A DNA stretch of 50,095 nt, taken from NCBI GenBank assembly GCA_964437445.1, contig CAYTGR010000035.1, forward strand, positions 1 through 50,095. The letters run 5' to 3'. This stretch comes from CAYTGR01 sp964437445 (GTDB taxonomy: Bacteria; Chloroflexota; Anaerolineae; B4-G1; SLSP01). A model generated the notes under the pieces. The model saw only the letters and a list, made by a program, of their open reading frames with translations. It was not told the DNA's origin and searched no databases. Both the position numbers and the translations under genes were made by a program. Of this stretch, positions 6,939 to 13,896 are shown in pieces (within the stretch, counting starts at the first letter, position 1; each line of letters starts with the position of its first letter).

Positions 6939-8543
6939 ATGCGAGCCGTTTGGTATCTGCGTGTCTCCATGGCCGAACAACTCAAAGGCCACAGTCTGGA
7001 TGCCCAGCGCGTTTCCACCACCACGTTCATTCGCCAGCGCAGCTGGACGCTCACCGGCGAATACCTGGATGCCGGTCTCTCCGCCAAGTCCGACTCCCAC
7101 CGGCCGGCCTTTCAACAATTGTTGGCCGACGCCCAGGCCGGTAAGTTTGATGTCGTCGTCGTGGACAAGATTGACCGCTTCTACCGCCATCTCAAGGGCC
7201 TGCTCACCGCCCTGGAACTGCTCCGCGCCGCCGACGTCACCTTTGTCTCCGTCAAGGAGAACCTGGATTTCTCCACCCCCTGGGGCAAACTCTCGCTCAC
7301 CGTCCTGGGCATGTTGGCCGAAATCTACATTGACAACCTCAGCCAGGAGGCCCACAAGGGCAAACTCGCCCGCGCCCGCAAGGGGCAATGGAACGGCTCC
7401 ATCCCTTTCGGCTACTGCACCGGCCGCTGCACCACCTGCACCGATCCCAACGGCCCGGACTACTGCCCTAACTACGGCGGCCCCGATCAAGCCACCGACG
7501 CCCACCTCTATCCCCACCCGGTGGAGTCGGTCGCCGTGCAACGGGCCTTCGCGGCCTATCTCACCGGCGAACTGAGCGACGGCGACCTGGCCGCCCAACT
7601 CAACGCCGACGGCCTGACTCGGCCCGACGGCCGCTCCATCCCGTTTCGCACCAAGGGCCTGCTCGGTCGCTTCCCCCCTGGCCCGTTCAGCAAGGAGAGC
7701 CTGCGTGACATCCTCCAGCGGCGCTTCTACACCGGCACCGTCGTCTACTACGGCCACGATGAGCGGGGGCGTAAGCGCAAACGCAACCAGGGTACCGAGA
7801 CCTTTCCCGGCCAGCACCCGGCCCTCATCAGCCCCGCCGACTTTGAGCGCGCCCAGGCCTTGCGGGCGCAACTCGCCCGTCGTCCCCGCTCCCCCAGTGG
7901 GCAACCGCGCGTCTATCTGCTTTCGGGACTGTTAGTCTGCGACACCTGCGGGCGCCCGATGCGGGGGATGGCCACCGGGGGACGCCGTTACTACCGGGAC
8001 GTGACCCGCCTTGAGCACTCCGGCGACTGCTCCCAGCCCACGCTCAGAGCGGAAGTGATTGAGCAGCAGGTGGTAGATTTTCTCACCGCCTTGCGTTTGC
8101 CGGACGATTGGGAGACCTGGGTCCGCAACCGCTATCTCACCCCCGCGCAACAGGCAACCCTGGTCAGCCAGGAGCAAGCGCTGCAGCAACGCTGGGCGCG
8201 AGCGCAGGAATTATACCTGACCGGGCTGTTCAGCAAAGCGCAGTTGCAGGAAGAGCGCTGGCGCTACCAATCGGGACTGACCAGCTTGCAAAATCTTGAC
8301 TTCAATGCTATAATGAGATTCGGACTTAAGCTACAGGCCTGGCCGCAAGCATTTGCCCAGGCGGAGAGTACCTTAAAACGAAATGAACTCCTGCGACTGG
8401 TACTCGCAGGAGTTCGGGTCAAGGGCGACAAGCTGACCGCGCTACAGCCGAACTTGTACTTTTACCCCCTGATGCTATATTGTCTCTGCGGGGACGACGG
8501 GACTCGAACCCGCGGTCTCGGCCTTGACAGGGCCGCATGTTGA
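6939..8543 (+). CDS. Large serine recombinase 2, C-terminus runs into tRNA-Asp
   Basis: 534 residues from the ATG at 6939, chosen because TTAGGAGGT precedes it and Ser then falls at position 10 (YLRVS), exactly as in classical serine recombinases; the frame upstream is only incidentally open. The catalytic domain is residues 1-150, including VVVVDKIDRFYR. A C160-x3-C164-x2-C167-x8-C176 cluster matches recombinase 1. A zinc-ribbon start, CDTC (334-337), is intact. The natural end by comparison with recombinase 1 would be near NLYFYPLML. Beyond this the frame continues through the antisense of tRNA-Asp and stops inside it at TGA 8541-8543. This suggests that integration at the tRNA fused the gene's 3' end to tRNA sequence, so the C-terminus may differ in the excised form. 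Confidence 0.93.
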   Translation: MRAVWYLRVSMAEQLKGHSLDAQRVSTTTFIRQRSWTLTGEYLDAGLSAKSDSHRPAFQQLLADAQAGKFDVVVVDKIDRFYRHLKGLLTALELLRAADVTFVSVKENLDFSTPWGKLSLTVLGMLAEIYIDNLSQEAHKGKLARARKGQWNGSIPFGYCTGRCTTCTDPNGPDYCPNYGGPDQATDAHLYPHPVESVAVQRAFAAYLTGELSDGDLAAQLNADGLTRPDGRSIPFRTKGLLGRFPPGPFSKESLRDILQRRFYTGTVVYYGHDERGRKRKRNQGTETFPGQHPALISPADFERAQALRAQLARRPRSPSGQPRVYLLSGLLVCDTCGRPMRGMATGGRRYYRDVTRLEHSGDCSQPTLRAEVIEQQVVDFLTALRLPDDWETWVRNRYLTPAQQATLVSQEQALQQRWARAQELYLTGLFSKAQLQEERWRYQSGLTSLQNLDFNAIMRFGLKLQAWPQAFAQAESTLKRNELLRLVLAGVRVKGDKLTALQPNLYFYPLMLYCLCGDDGTRTRGLGLDRAAC

Positions 8544-8562
8544 CCAACTACACCACGTCCCC
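8489..8562 (-). tRNA. tRNA-Asp (GTC)
   Basis: A 74-base cloverleaf on the minus strand. The acceptor arms are GGGGACG (5' end at 8562) and CGTCCCC with discriminator G at 8489. The anticodon stem-loop is CGGCC-CTGTCAA-GGCCG with anticodon GTC, and the T-arm contains GGGTTCGAGTCCC. A discriminator G is as expected for Asp. CCA is not encoded. The tRNA 3' half overlaps the last ~55 bases of recombinase 2 and is probably the attachment site of the island to its left. Confidence 0.97.
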
Positions 8563-8572
8563 AACGGCGCTT

Positions 8573-8600
8573 ATCTTACCACAGCTGCCGTTTTTGTCAA
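8573..8600 (-). promoter_or_regulatory. Promoter of tRNA-Asp
   Basis: On the minus strand there is a -35 of TTGACA (8600-8595) and a -10 of TAAGAT (8578-8573), with 16 bases between. The expected start is a few bases before the tRNA 5' end at 8562. It is divergent from the thrS promoter. Confidence 0.65.
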
Positions 8601-8612
8601 ATGCGCCTCACC

Positions 8613-8640
8613 TTGACACCCCCTCGCTTTAGGCTATAAT
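8613..8640 (+). promoter_or_regulatory. Promoter of T-box leader and thrS
   Basis: -35 TTGACA (8613-8618) and -10 TATAAT (8635-8640) with a 16-base spacer, both consensus. The transcript would begin at about 8647, at the T-box leader. Confidence 0.8.
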
Positions 8641-8646
8641 AGCAAC

Positions 8647-8890
8647 AACGTAAAGCGTTGAGCGGGACGAGTACCCGCCCGGCGGTGTCAGGGAGAGAGG
8701 GTCAGCGACTGAAAGCCCTCTTCACCGGCAGGCGGCGAAAACCCCCCGCGAGCGGGTTCTGGAACGGCATACCGCCCAGTAAAGAACCCCGGGGCAGCCC
8801 GTTATAGCGCCGAGTGCCGGCCAGCGGTCGGAACCTGGGTGGAACCACGGGAGCTAAACCTCTCGTCCCAAGCGGACGAGAGGTTTTTTT
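8647..8890 (+). promoter_or_regulatory. T-box riboswitch (tRNA-Thr sensing) upstream of thrS
   Basis: The leader has the T-box hallmarks in order. Stem I has a GGGACGAGTA S-turn (about 8663-8672), closed by GCGGG/CCCGC pairing. A probable specifier ACC (Thr) is at 8741-8743, opposite the S-turn. The T-box sequence GGGTGGAACCACGG (about 8837-8850) includes the bulge that binds the tRNA acceptor end. A terminator hairpin follows. Uncharged tRNA-Thr should stabilise the antiterminator and allow thrS transcription, and the specifier agrees with the downstream gene. The fold was made by eye. Confidence 0.92.
8856..8890 (+). terminator. T-box attenuator terminator
   Basis: A 13-bp stem, arms 8856-8868 and 8874-8886 around CAAGC, with a run of seven T (8884-8890). 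The 5' arm adjoins the T-box sequence, which would form the competing antiterminator. Confidence 0.9.
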
Positions 8891-8940
8891 GTTGTGGGTT
8901 GGTGGTTATCCTGGCTTGTCGCTCCATTGATGGGTTGAGC

Positions 8941-8980
8941 GTTGACTCGTTGACCCGTTGACTCGTTCATTCGTTGATTC
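8941..8980 (+). repeat. Octamer tandem array between T-box and thrS
   Basis: Five consecutive 8-base units: GTTGACTC, GTTGACCC, GTTGACTC, GTTCATTC, GTTGATTC. The array lies in the thrS 5' untranslated region between the attenuator and the ribosome-binding site. Confidence 0.8.
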
Positions 8981-9003
8981 GTAATTGATACAGGAGGTAT
9001 TCC

Positions 9004-10800
9004 ATGAAACCGATGTCTATGAGCCCTGAAGAATACCGGCAGAGCCACCTCTACCGGGTGCGCCACTCGGCGGCTCACCTGATGGCCGCCGCCGTGCTGG
9101 AGCTGTTTCCCGACGGCCAGATCACCATCGGCCCGCCGGTGGAGTACGGCTTCTACTACGATTTTGATCTGCCCCGGCCGTTGACCCAGGAAGACCTGGA
9201 AAAGATTGAGGCCCGGATGAAGGAACTGATTCGCCAGCAGGTGGATTTCGTCTACCGGGAGATCACGCCGGAGGAGGGACGGCAGCTCTTCGCCGGTCAG
9301 CGCTACAAACTGGAGCTGATTGATGACATCCTGCGGCGCGGCACCGACGAGTACGGCGAGCAGACGGCTCAACCGCAGCTTTCCACCTACAGCAGCGGGC
9401 AGTTCGTGGACCTTTGCCGGGGGCCGCATGTGGCTAACTCGCGGGAAATTAATCCCGAGGCGGTGAAACTGCTCAACGTTGCCGGCGCCTACTGGCGCGG
9501 CGATGAGCGCAACCCAATGCTACAACGCATCTACGGCACCGCCTGGGAAACACCGGCGGAGCTCCAGGACTACCTGGCCTGGCGCGAGGAAGTGGAGAAG
9601 CGCGACCACCGCCGGTTGCTCAAGCAGCTGGACCTGGTCTCCTTCCACGAAGAGGCCGGCCCCGGTCTGGCCTACTGGCACCCCAAGGGGGCGATCATCC
9701 GCAAGACGATTGAAGATTTCTGGCGGGATGAACACCTGGAGGGCGGGTATGATTTCGTCTACACGCCGCACATGGGCAAAGCCTGGCTCTGGGAGACTTC
9801 TGGCCACCTGGGCTTCTACCGGGAAAACATGTACGCGCCCATGGAAGTGGAAGGCCAGCAATACTACATCAAGCCGATGAACTGCCCGTTCCATATTATG
9901 ATCTACAAGACCAAGATGCGCTCCTACCGCGACCTGCCGTTGCGCTGGGCGGAGCTCGGCACCGTCTACCGCTACGAGCGGAGCGGCGTGCTGCACGGGC
10001 TGCTGCGCGTGCGCGGCTTCACCCAGGATGACGCGCATATCATCTGCACCCCGGAACAGATTGAGGACGAGGTCTTGCGGGTGCTGCGCTTCTCCCTCCA
10101 TATGCTGCGGGCCTTTGGCTTCCAGGACTTTGAGGCCTATCTCTCCACGCGACCGGAAAAGGCCGTGGGCGAGCCGGCCCGCTGGGAGCAGGCGCAGGAA
10201 TCCCTGCTGCGCGCCATCAACGCCGAAGGGCTGGCCTACCAGGTGGATGCAGGCGGCGGCGCCTTCTACGGCCCCAAAATTGATCTGAAGATCAAGGACG
10301 CGCTGGGCCGCGGCTGGCAGCTCACCACCATTCAGTTTGACTTCAATCTGCCGGAGCGGTTTGATATGACCTTCGTCGGCGAGGATGGGCAGGAGCACCG
10401 TCCCTACATGGTGCACCGGGCGCTGCTGGGATCGCTGGAACGCTTCTTCGGGATTCTGGTGGAGCACTACGCTGGCGCGTTCCCCGTCTGGTTAGCGCCG
10501 GAACAGGTGCGGGTGATCCCCATCGCCGACCGGCACATAGAGTACGCCCGCCAGGTGGAAGCGCAGCTACGCCGGGCCCATCTCCGCGTCAAAGTGGATA
10601 CCTCCACCTCCCGGATGCAGGCCAAGATCCGCGATGCGCAGCTGGAGAAGGTGCCCTATATGCTCGTAGTGGGGGATAAAGAGGCCGCGGCCGGGGCAGT
10701 CGCCGTCCGGTTGCGCAGCGGGGGTGACCTCGGCGCGCTGCCGCTGGAGGAGTTCGTCGCCCGCGCTCAGGCGGCCATCGCCGAACACGCGCTGGAGTAA
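9004..10800 (+). CDS. thrS: Threonyl-tRNA synthetase lacking the TGS domain
   Basis: 598 residues, cytoplasmic; charges tRNA-Thr with threonine. The N-terminal TGS domain (~60 residues in E. coli ThrS) is absent and the protein starts straight into the editing domain. The editing-site residues are present: H21 and H25 (HSAAH), C138 and H142 (CRGPH). The class II catalytic core has motif 2 (RYERSGVLHGLLRVRGF), the zinc-binding Cys of MNCPFH and the His of MVHRALLGS; the C-terminal anticodon-binding domain ends with RVPYMLV-like VPYMLVVGDKE. The start is fixed by AGGAGGT before ATG 9004. Expression is governed by the T-box leader. A strong terminator follows. Confidence 0.97.
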   Translation: MKPMSMSPEEYRQSHLYRVRHSAAHLMAAAVLELFPDGQITIGPPVEYGFYYDFDLPRPLTQEDLEKIEARMKELIRQQVDFVYREITPEEGRQLFAGQRYKLELIDDILRRGTDEYGEQTAQPQLSTYSSGQFVDLCRGPHVANSREINPEAVKLLNVAGAYWRGDERNPMLQRIYGTAWETPAELQDYLAWREEVEKRDHRRLLKQLDLVSFHEEAGPGLAYWHPKGAIIRKTIEDFWRDEHLEGGYDFVYTPHMGKAWLWETSGHLGFYRENMYAPMEVEGQQYYIKPMNCPFHIMIYKTKMRSYRDLPLRWAELGTVYRYERSGVLHGLLRVRGFTQDDAHIICTPEQIEDEVLRVLRFSLHMLRAFGFQDFEAYLSTRPEKAVGEPARWEQAQESLLRAINAEGLAYQVDAGGGAFYGPKIDLKIKDALGRGWQLTTIQFDFNLPERFDMTFVGEDGQEHRPYMVHRALLGSLERFFGILVEHYAGAFPVWLAPEQVRVIPIADRHIEYARQVEAQLRRAHLRVKVDTSTSRMQAKIRDAQLEKVPYMLVVGDKEAAAGAVAVRLRSGGDLGALPLEEFVARAQAAIAEHALE

Positions 10801-10818
10801 TACTGCTCTCCAAAAGTT

Positions 10819-10856
10819 CGTCCCGCGCCGCCAGGTGACGGCGCGGGACGCTTTTT
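10819..10856 (+). terminator. Rho-independent terminator of thrS
   Basis: A perfect 12-bp GC-rich stem (10819-10830 with 10839-10850), an 8-base loop, then CTTTTT, 18 bases after the thrS stop. Confidence 0.9.
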
Positions 10857-10881
10857 CCCTTGAAAATAGAAGCCAGTTAAT

Positions 10882-10962
10882 AGTGAGCAGAGAGCAGAAT
10901 AGTGAGCAGAGAGCAGAAAGTAGAAGTGACTGTTTCCTGCTCACCACTCACTGCTCACCTTT
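10882..10962. repeat. Inverted pair of degenerate heptamer arrays
   Basis: Units with a period of about seven bases, such as AGTGAGC and AGAGAGC, run in one orientation at about 10882-10930. After a short spacer their complements (CTGCTCA, CCACTCA, CTGCTCA) follow at about 10938-10960. Together they can fold into a long imperfect hairpin. The arrangement is like the array pairs at 26388-26455 and around 28151-28618. No gene lies within. Confidence 0.7.
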
Positions 10963-11015
10963 GAAAGGATGAAGGCGAAAGGATGAAATCTCCTCCCTTG
11001 AACATGGCGCTCTGT

Positions 11016-11069
11016 TTGTAGTGAGGCGCTTCGGCGCCGTCTGAGCCGCGCTAAAGCGCGTCACTACAA
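11016..11069. repeat. REP/MITE-like palindromic element, copy A
   Basis: A 54-base unit with 9-bp terminal inverted repeats (TTGTAGTGA at 11016-11024, TCACTACAA at 11061-11069). It contains two hairpins, GGCGC-TTCG-GCGCC (11025-11038) and CGCGCT-AA-AGCGCG (11047-11060), separated by a GTCTGAGC-type spacer. A related copy in the opposite orientation is at 49996-50047. Fragments lie at 11083-11092 and 11133-11170. Confidence 0.8.
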
Positions 11070-11092
11070 GTATAAAGCACGTCACTACAAAC

Positions 11093-11132
11093 ACGCTAAA
11101 ACGCTAAGACGCTGAAACGCTGAAACGCTAAC
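11093..11132. repeat. Octamer tandem array (ACGCTRAN)
   Basis: Five consecutive octamers: ACGCTAAA, ACGCTAAG, ACGCTGAA, ACGCTGAA, ACGCTAAC. They lie between REP copy A and the fragment at the uvrC 3' end. The ~290 bases between the thrS terminator and uvrC hold only these repeats. Confidence 0.85.
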
Positions 11133-11144
11133 TTGAGCGCCGTC

Positions 11145-13049
11145 TCAGCCGCCCTGGAGCGCCTCACTACCGGCCTCCTCGCCCGGACTTCCCCCCAGGT
11201 GCCGCTTGATCTCGGCGGCCAAAGCCGGAGAGATGCCCGGCACCTGCCTGAGCGCCTCTTCCGTCGCCTCACAGATGCCGGCGACCGAGCCAAACGCTTT
11301 GAGCAGCGCCCGCCGCTTCACCGGACCGATGCCGGGGATGGCGTCTAGCTGGGAGGCCATGCCGCGCGCCTCCCGCCGCTGGCGGTGATAGGTGATAGCA
11401 AACCGGTGCGCCTCGTCGCGGATGGCCCGCAGCAGCAACAACCCCGGCGAGTTCCACGGCAACCGCACCGACTGCGCCCGTCCCGGCAGGAAGACTTCCT
11501 CCTCCTGCTTGGCCAATCCCATCACCGGTACTTTGTCGGTCAGGCCGAATTGCGCCAGCACCTCCATCGCCACGCCCAGTTGCCCCTTGCCGCCGTCCAC
11601 GATTAGCAGATCAGGCAGCAGACTCCACATCTGATTGCCGCGCACGCCGATCAGTTCGCCGGCCGCCACGCGCTGCCAGCGCGTCAGGCGGCGCGTGAGT
11701 ACCTCTCTCATACTGGCAAAGTCGTCCTGCCCCTGCACCTCGCGGATGGCAAACCGGCGATAATCGCTCTTGCGCGGCGCGCCATGCTCAAAGACGACCA
11801 GGCTGCCCACCACCTCCACGCCCTGCGTGGTGGAAATGTCGTAGCACTCCATGCGCACCGGCGGGCGCGGCAAGTTAAGGGCCTCCTGGAGCTCGGCCAG
11901 CGCCTGCTCGCTGCGATGCTTATCCATGGCCCACTGCGCCTTGAGCGTCCGCAGCGTCTCGGAGGCATTGGCAGCCGCCAGCGCCAGCAGTTCACTGCCG
12001 GGGCCTTCGTGCGGCACTTGCAGGTAGACCACATCCCCGCGTTTGGTGCTGAGCCACTCCTGCAAGACCGCGGCCTCGGCGATCTGTTCTGGCAGCAGGA
12101 TTTCCGGCGGGATGGTAGCCGCTTCGCTGTAGAACTGTTGCAGGAAGGCCGCCATCATCTCCTGCTCGTCGGCGTAAGCCGCCCCTTCCAGGACGAAATA
12201 CTCGCGGCCCAGCAGCTTCCCGTGGCGCACAAAGAAGATCTCCACACAGGCGTTGCCCTCGTCGCGTGCAACGGCAATCACGTCCTGGTTCAAGGCCGCC
12301 GTGCTGACGATCTTCTGGCGCGTCATCACCTGCCGGAGCGCCAGCAGGCGATCCCGCAGGGCGGCGGCTCGCTCAAAGTGCAGCTGCTCCGCCGCCGCCC
12401 GGATCTGCGCCTCCAGGTCCTGCATGAGGCCCTCGGTCTCGCCGGTCAGGAAGCGGGCCAGTTCCTGGATCATCTGCCCGTACTCGGCCTCACCGGCGGC
12501 CCCGATGCACGGCCCTAAGCACATCTTCATGTCGTAATAGAGACAGGGGCGCGGGTCGTGGCCGGTGATCACCCGGTCGCAGGTGCGGTAGGGGAAAACG
12601 CGGCGCAAGAGGTCCAGCGTGTCGCGCAAGGCGCCGGTGGAGGTGTAGGGGCCGAAATAGCGCCCACCGTCGCGTTCCATCTGCCGGGTGATGAGCACTT
12701 TGGGGAACGGTTCCGCTGTGAGCTTGAGATAGGGATAGCGTTTGTCGTCCTTGAGGCGGACGTTGAAATGCGGGCGGTGGCGCTTGATGAGGGTGGCCTC
12801 TAAGATCAGCGCCTCCACCTCGGTATCGGTGACGATCCACTCCAGGTCGGCGATCTCCGCGACCAGCCGCCGCGTCTTGGGGTTCTCCTGCGCGGTGGCG
12901 TGAAAATACGACCGCACCCGGTTGGCCAGGTTGATCGCTTTGCCGACATAGATCACCTGCCCCTTGACGTTGTGCATCAGATAAACGCCGGGGCGCGTGG
13001 GGAGCGTGGCCAGCTTTTGCTGGAGGATTTCAGAAAGGTAGACGGTCAC
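11145..13049 (-). CDS. uvrC: Excinuclease ABC subunit C
   Basis: 634 residues; makes the dual incisions of nucleotide excision repair with UvrA/UvrB. The N-terminal GIY-YIG nuclease is seen as RPGVYLMHN plus VIYVGKAINLANRVRSYF (~18-50). The Cys-rich stretch CDRV..CLYYDMKMCLGPC follows (~155-180), then a UVR-like motif (~200-240), the RNase H-like second nuclease (CYDIS and DLLIVDGGKGQL), and C-terminal helix-hairpin-helix motifs (DAIPGIGPVKRRALLKAFGS). The start is GTG at 13049 with a weak AGGTTGG before it. The last residues (EALQGG) are encoded by a fragment of the palindromic repeat family seen just downstream, so the C-terminus was probably altered by repeat insertion. Confidence 0.97.
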   Translation of the reverse strand: MTVYLSEILQQKLATLPTRPGVYLMHNVKGQVIYVGKAINLANRVRSYFHATAQENPKTRRLVAEIADLEWIVTDTEVEALILEATLIKRHRPHFNVRLKDDKRYPYLKLTAEPFPKVLITRQMERDGGRYFGPYTSTGALRDTLDLLRRVFPYRTCDRVITGHDPRPCLYYDMKMCLGPCIGAAGEAEYGQMIQELARFLTGETEGLMQDLEAQIRAAAEQLHFERAAALRDRLLALRQVMTRQKIVSTAALNQDVIAVARDEGNACVEIFFVRHGKLLGREYFVLEGAAYADEQEMMAAFLQQFYSEAATIPPEILLPEQIAEAAVLQEWLSTKRGDVVYLQVPHEGPGSELLALAAANASETLRTLKAQWAMDKHRSEQALAELQEALNLPRPPVRMECYDISTTQGVEVVGSLVVFEHGAPRKSDYRRFAIREVQGQDDFASMREVLTRRLTRWQRVAAGELIGVRGNQMWSLLPDLLIVDGGKGQLGVAMEVLAQFGLTDKVPVMGLAKQEEEVFLPGRAQSVRLPWNSPGLLLLRAIRDEAHRFAITYHRQRREARGMASQLDAIPGIGPVKRRALLKAFGSVAGICEATEEALRQVPGISPALAAEIKRHLGGSPGEEAGSEALQGG

Positions 13050-13067
13050 ACCAACCTGGCGTGAAAG

Positions 13068-13097
13068 CAGCCCAGGCTCTGGCCAGAGCCTGGGCTG
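13068..13097. terminator. Perfect 30-base palindrome after the small membrane protein gene
   Basis: Arms 13068-13082 and 13083-13097 are exact complements. It lies between the stop of the 13113-13376 gene and the uvrC start on the minus strand, so it could terminate or attenuate transcription entering uvrC. There is no T-run. Confidence 0.55.
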
Positions 13098-13112
13098 GTG
13101 CTGGGGATACGC

Positions 13113-13376
13113 TTAGACGATGAACTGGAGCAACTGTCCCATCTGCTCCAGCTGCTCTATAATTTGGTCGCCGTTGTTCCAGAGGAACCAGCCGATGGCG
13201 GCGCAGCAACAGCAGAGCAACAGAACAGCTACAACTACCAGAATGATGATGAGGGTCTTGTTGGACTTTTTTTCCGGCGGCATCCCGGCCGGAGGGGGAT
13301 ACTGCACCGGTTGCTCAAAGGGGGGGATACTCTCCGGGGACGGGGGAGTGTAATAAGCATTGGGATCTTGCGACAT
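13113..13376 (-). CDS. Small single-pass membrane protein with Cys cluster
   Basis: 87 residues; AGGAGG precedes the ATG at 13376. The N-terminal ~38 residues are Pro- and Tyr-rich and cytosol-like. A membrane helix at about residues 40-68 contains four consecutive cysteines (LLLCCCCAAIGWFLW), and a short amphipathic tail ends the protein. Pro-rich tails with such a Cys-rich helix are common in small Chloroflexota and actinobacterial membrane proteins of unknown role. It is followed 26 bases upstream by another small membrane protein gene with a similar N-terminus, and they probably form an operon. Confidence 0.75.
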   Translation of the reverse strand: MSQDPNAYYTPPSPESIPPFEQPVQYPPPAGMPPEKKSNKTLIIILVVVAVLLLCCCCAAIGWFLWNNGDQIIEQLEQMGQLLQFIV

Positions 13377-13402
13377 AATTCCCTCCTGAAGTTATCAAAT
13401 GA

Positions 13403-13762
13403 TTAATACTGCGGCAGGTTGCCCAGCTCGGCACAAATACCCAGGGCGGGCAAAGTCAAGACGCCGGCAAAAACCAGGATACCAAAGCAGATGCCGATCA
13501 CGGCCAGGGCCACGCCAATCCAGCCCAGGACGATGCCCCAGGTCGCCAGACCGCGCCCGCCGATCTGGCCGCCGCTGCGATCAATCTCGCTCTTGGCCGA
13601 GTAGCCTAAAATCAACCCGATGATGCTGCCGATGGTGGGCAGCAGAGTCAGGCCCAGAATGCTGAAGATGAGGCTCGCCGTAGCACTGCCGCTGGTCGGT
13701 GCCACCGGCGGCGGGGCATAATATTGCGGCTGCGGTGGTGGATATGGTTGTTGATAACCCAT
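13403..13762 (-). CDS. DUF4190-like membrane protein
   Basis: 119 residues with a strong AAGGAGG site before the ATG at 13762. A Pro/Tyr/Gln-rich N-terminus (~25 residues) precedes a DUF4190-type core: SATASLIFSILGLTLLPTIG, IGLILGYSAKSEIDRSGG and RGLATWGIVLGWIGVALAVIG give two membrane helices flanking the conserved GYSAKSEI-type loop. The function of the family is unknown. It is likely co-transcribed with the 87-residue protein downstream. Confidence 0.85.
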   Translation of the reverse strand: MGYQQPYPPPQPQYYAPPPVAPTSGSATASLIFSILGLTLLPTIGSIIGLILGYSAKSEIDRSGGQIGGRGLATWGIVLGWIGVALAVIGICFGILVFAGVLTLPALGICAELGNLPQY

Positions 13763-13797
13763 GGTAATTCCTCCTTAGCAAAGATATGCAAAGATAT

Positions 13798-13818
13798 AGT
13801 GAGCAGTGAACGGTGAGC
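13798..13818 (+). repeat. Short heptamer array (AGTGAGC-type)
   Basis: Three heptamers, AGTGAGC, AGTGAAC and GGTGAGC, lie between two membrane-protein genes. A weak complementary stretch (GGCTCACCGCAC) follows at about 13843-13854. This is the same unit family as at 10882-10962. Confidence 0.6.
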
Positions 13819-13896
13819 AGGTTTACGCTCCCCATGTATAGCTGGCTCACCGCACGACAACTGTTAATGATACGCAGAAACAAGCCCTGAGTTGCA

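Noticed and set aside
6879..8489. An 11-base match (ATTGTCTCTGC) at 6879-6889 and 8479-8489 flanking recombinase 2, the second ending at the tRNA 3' end, as an att pair
   Set aside because: A match this short is likely by chance within a few kilobases, and the first copy lies in the divergent promoter. Too weak to call as attachment sites without the other island boundary.
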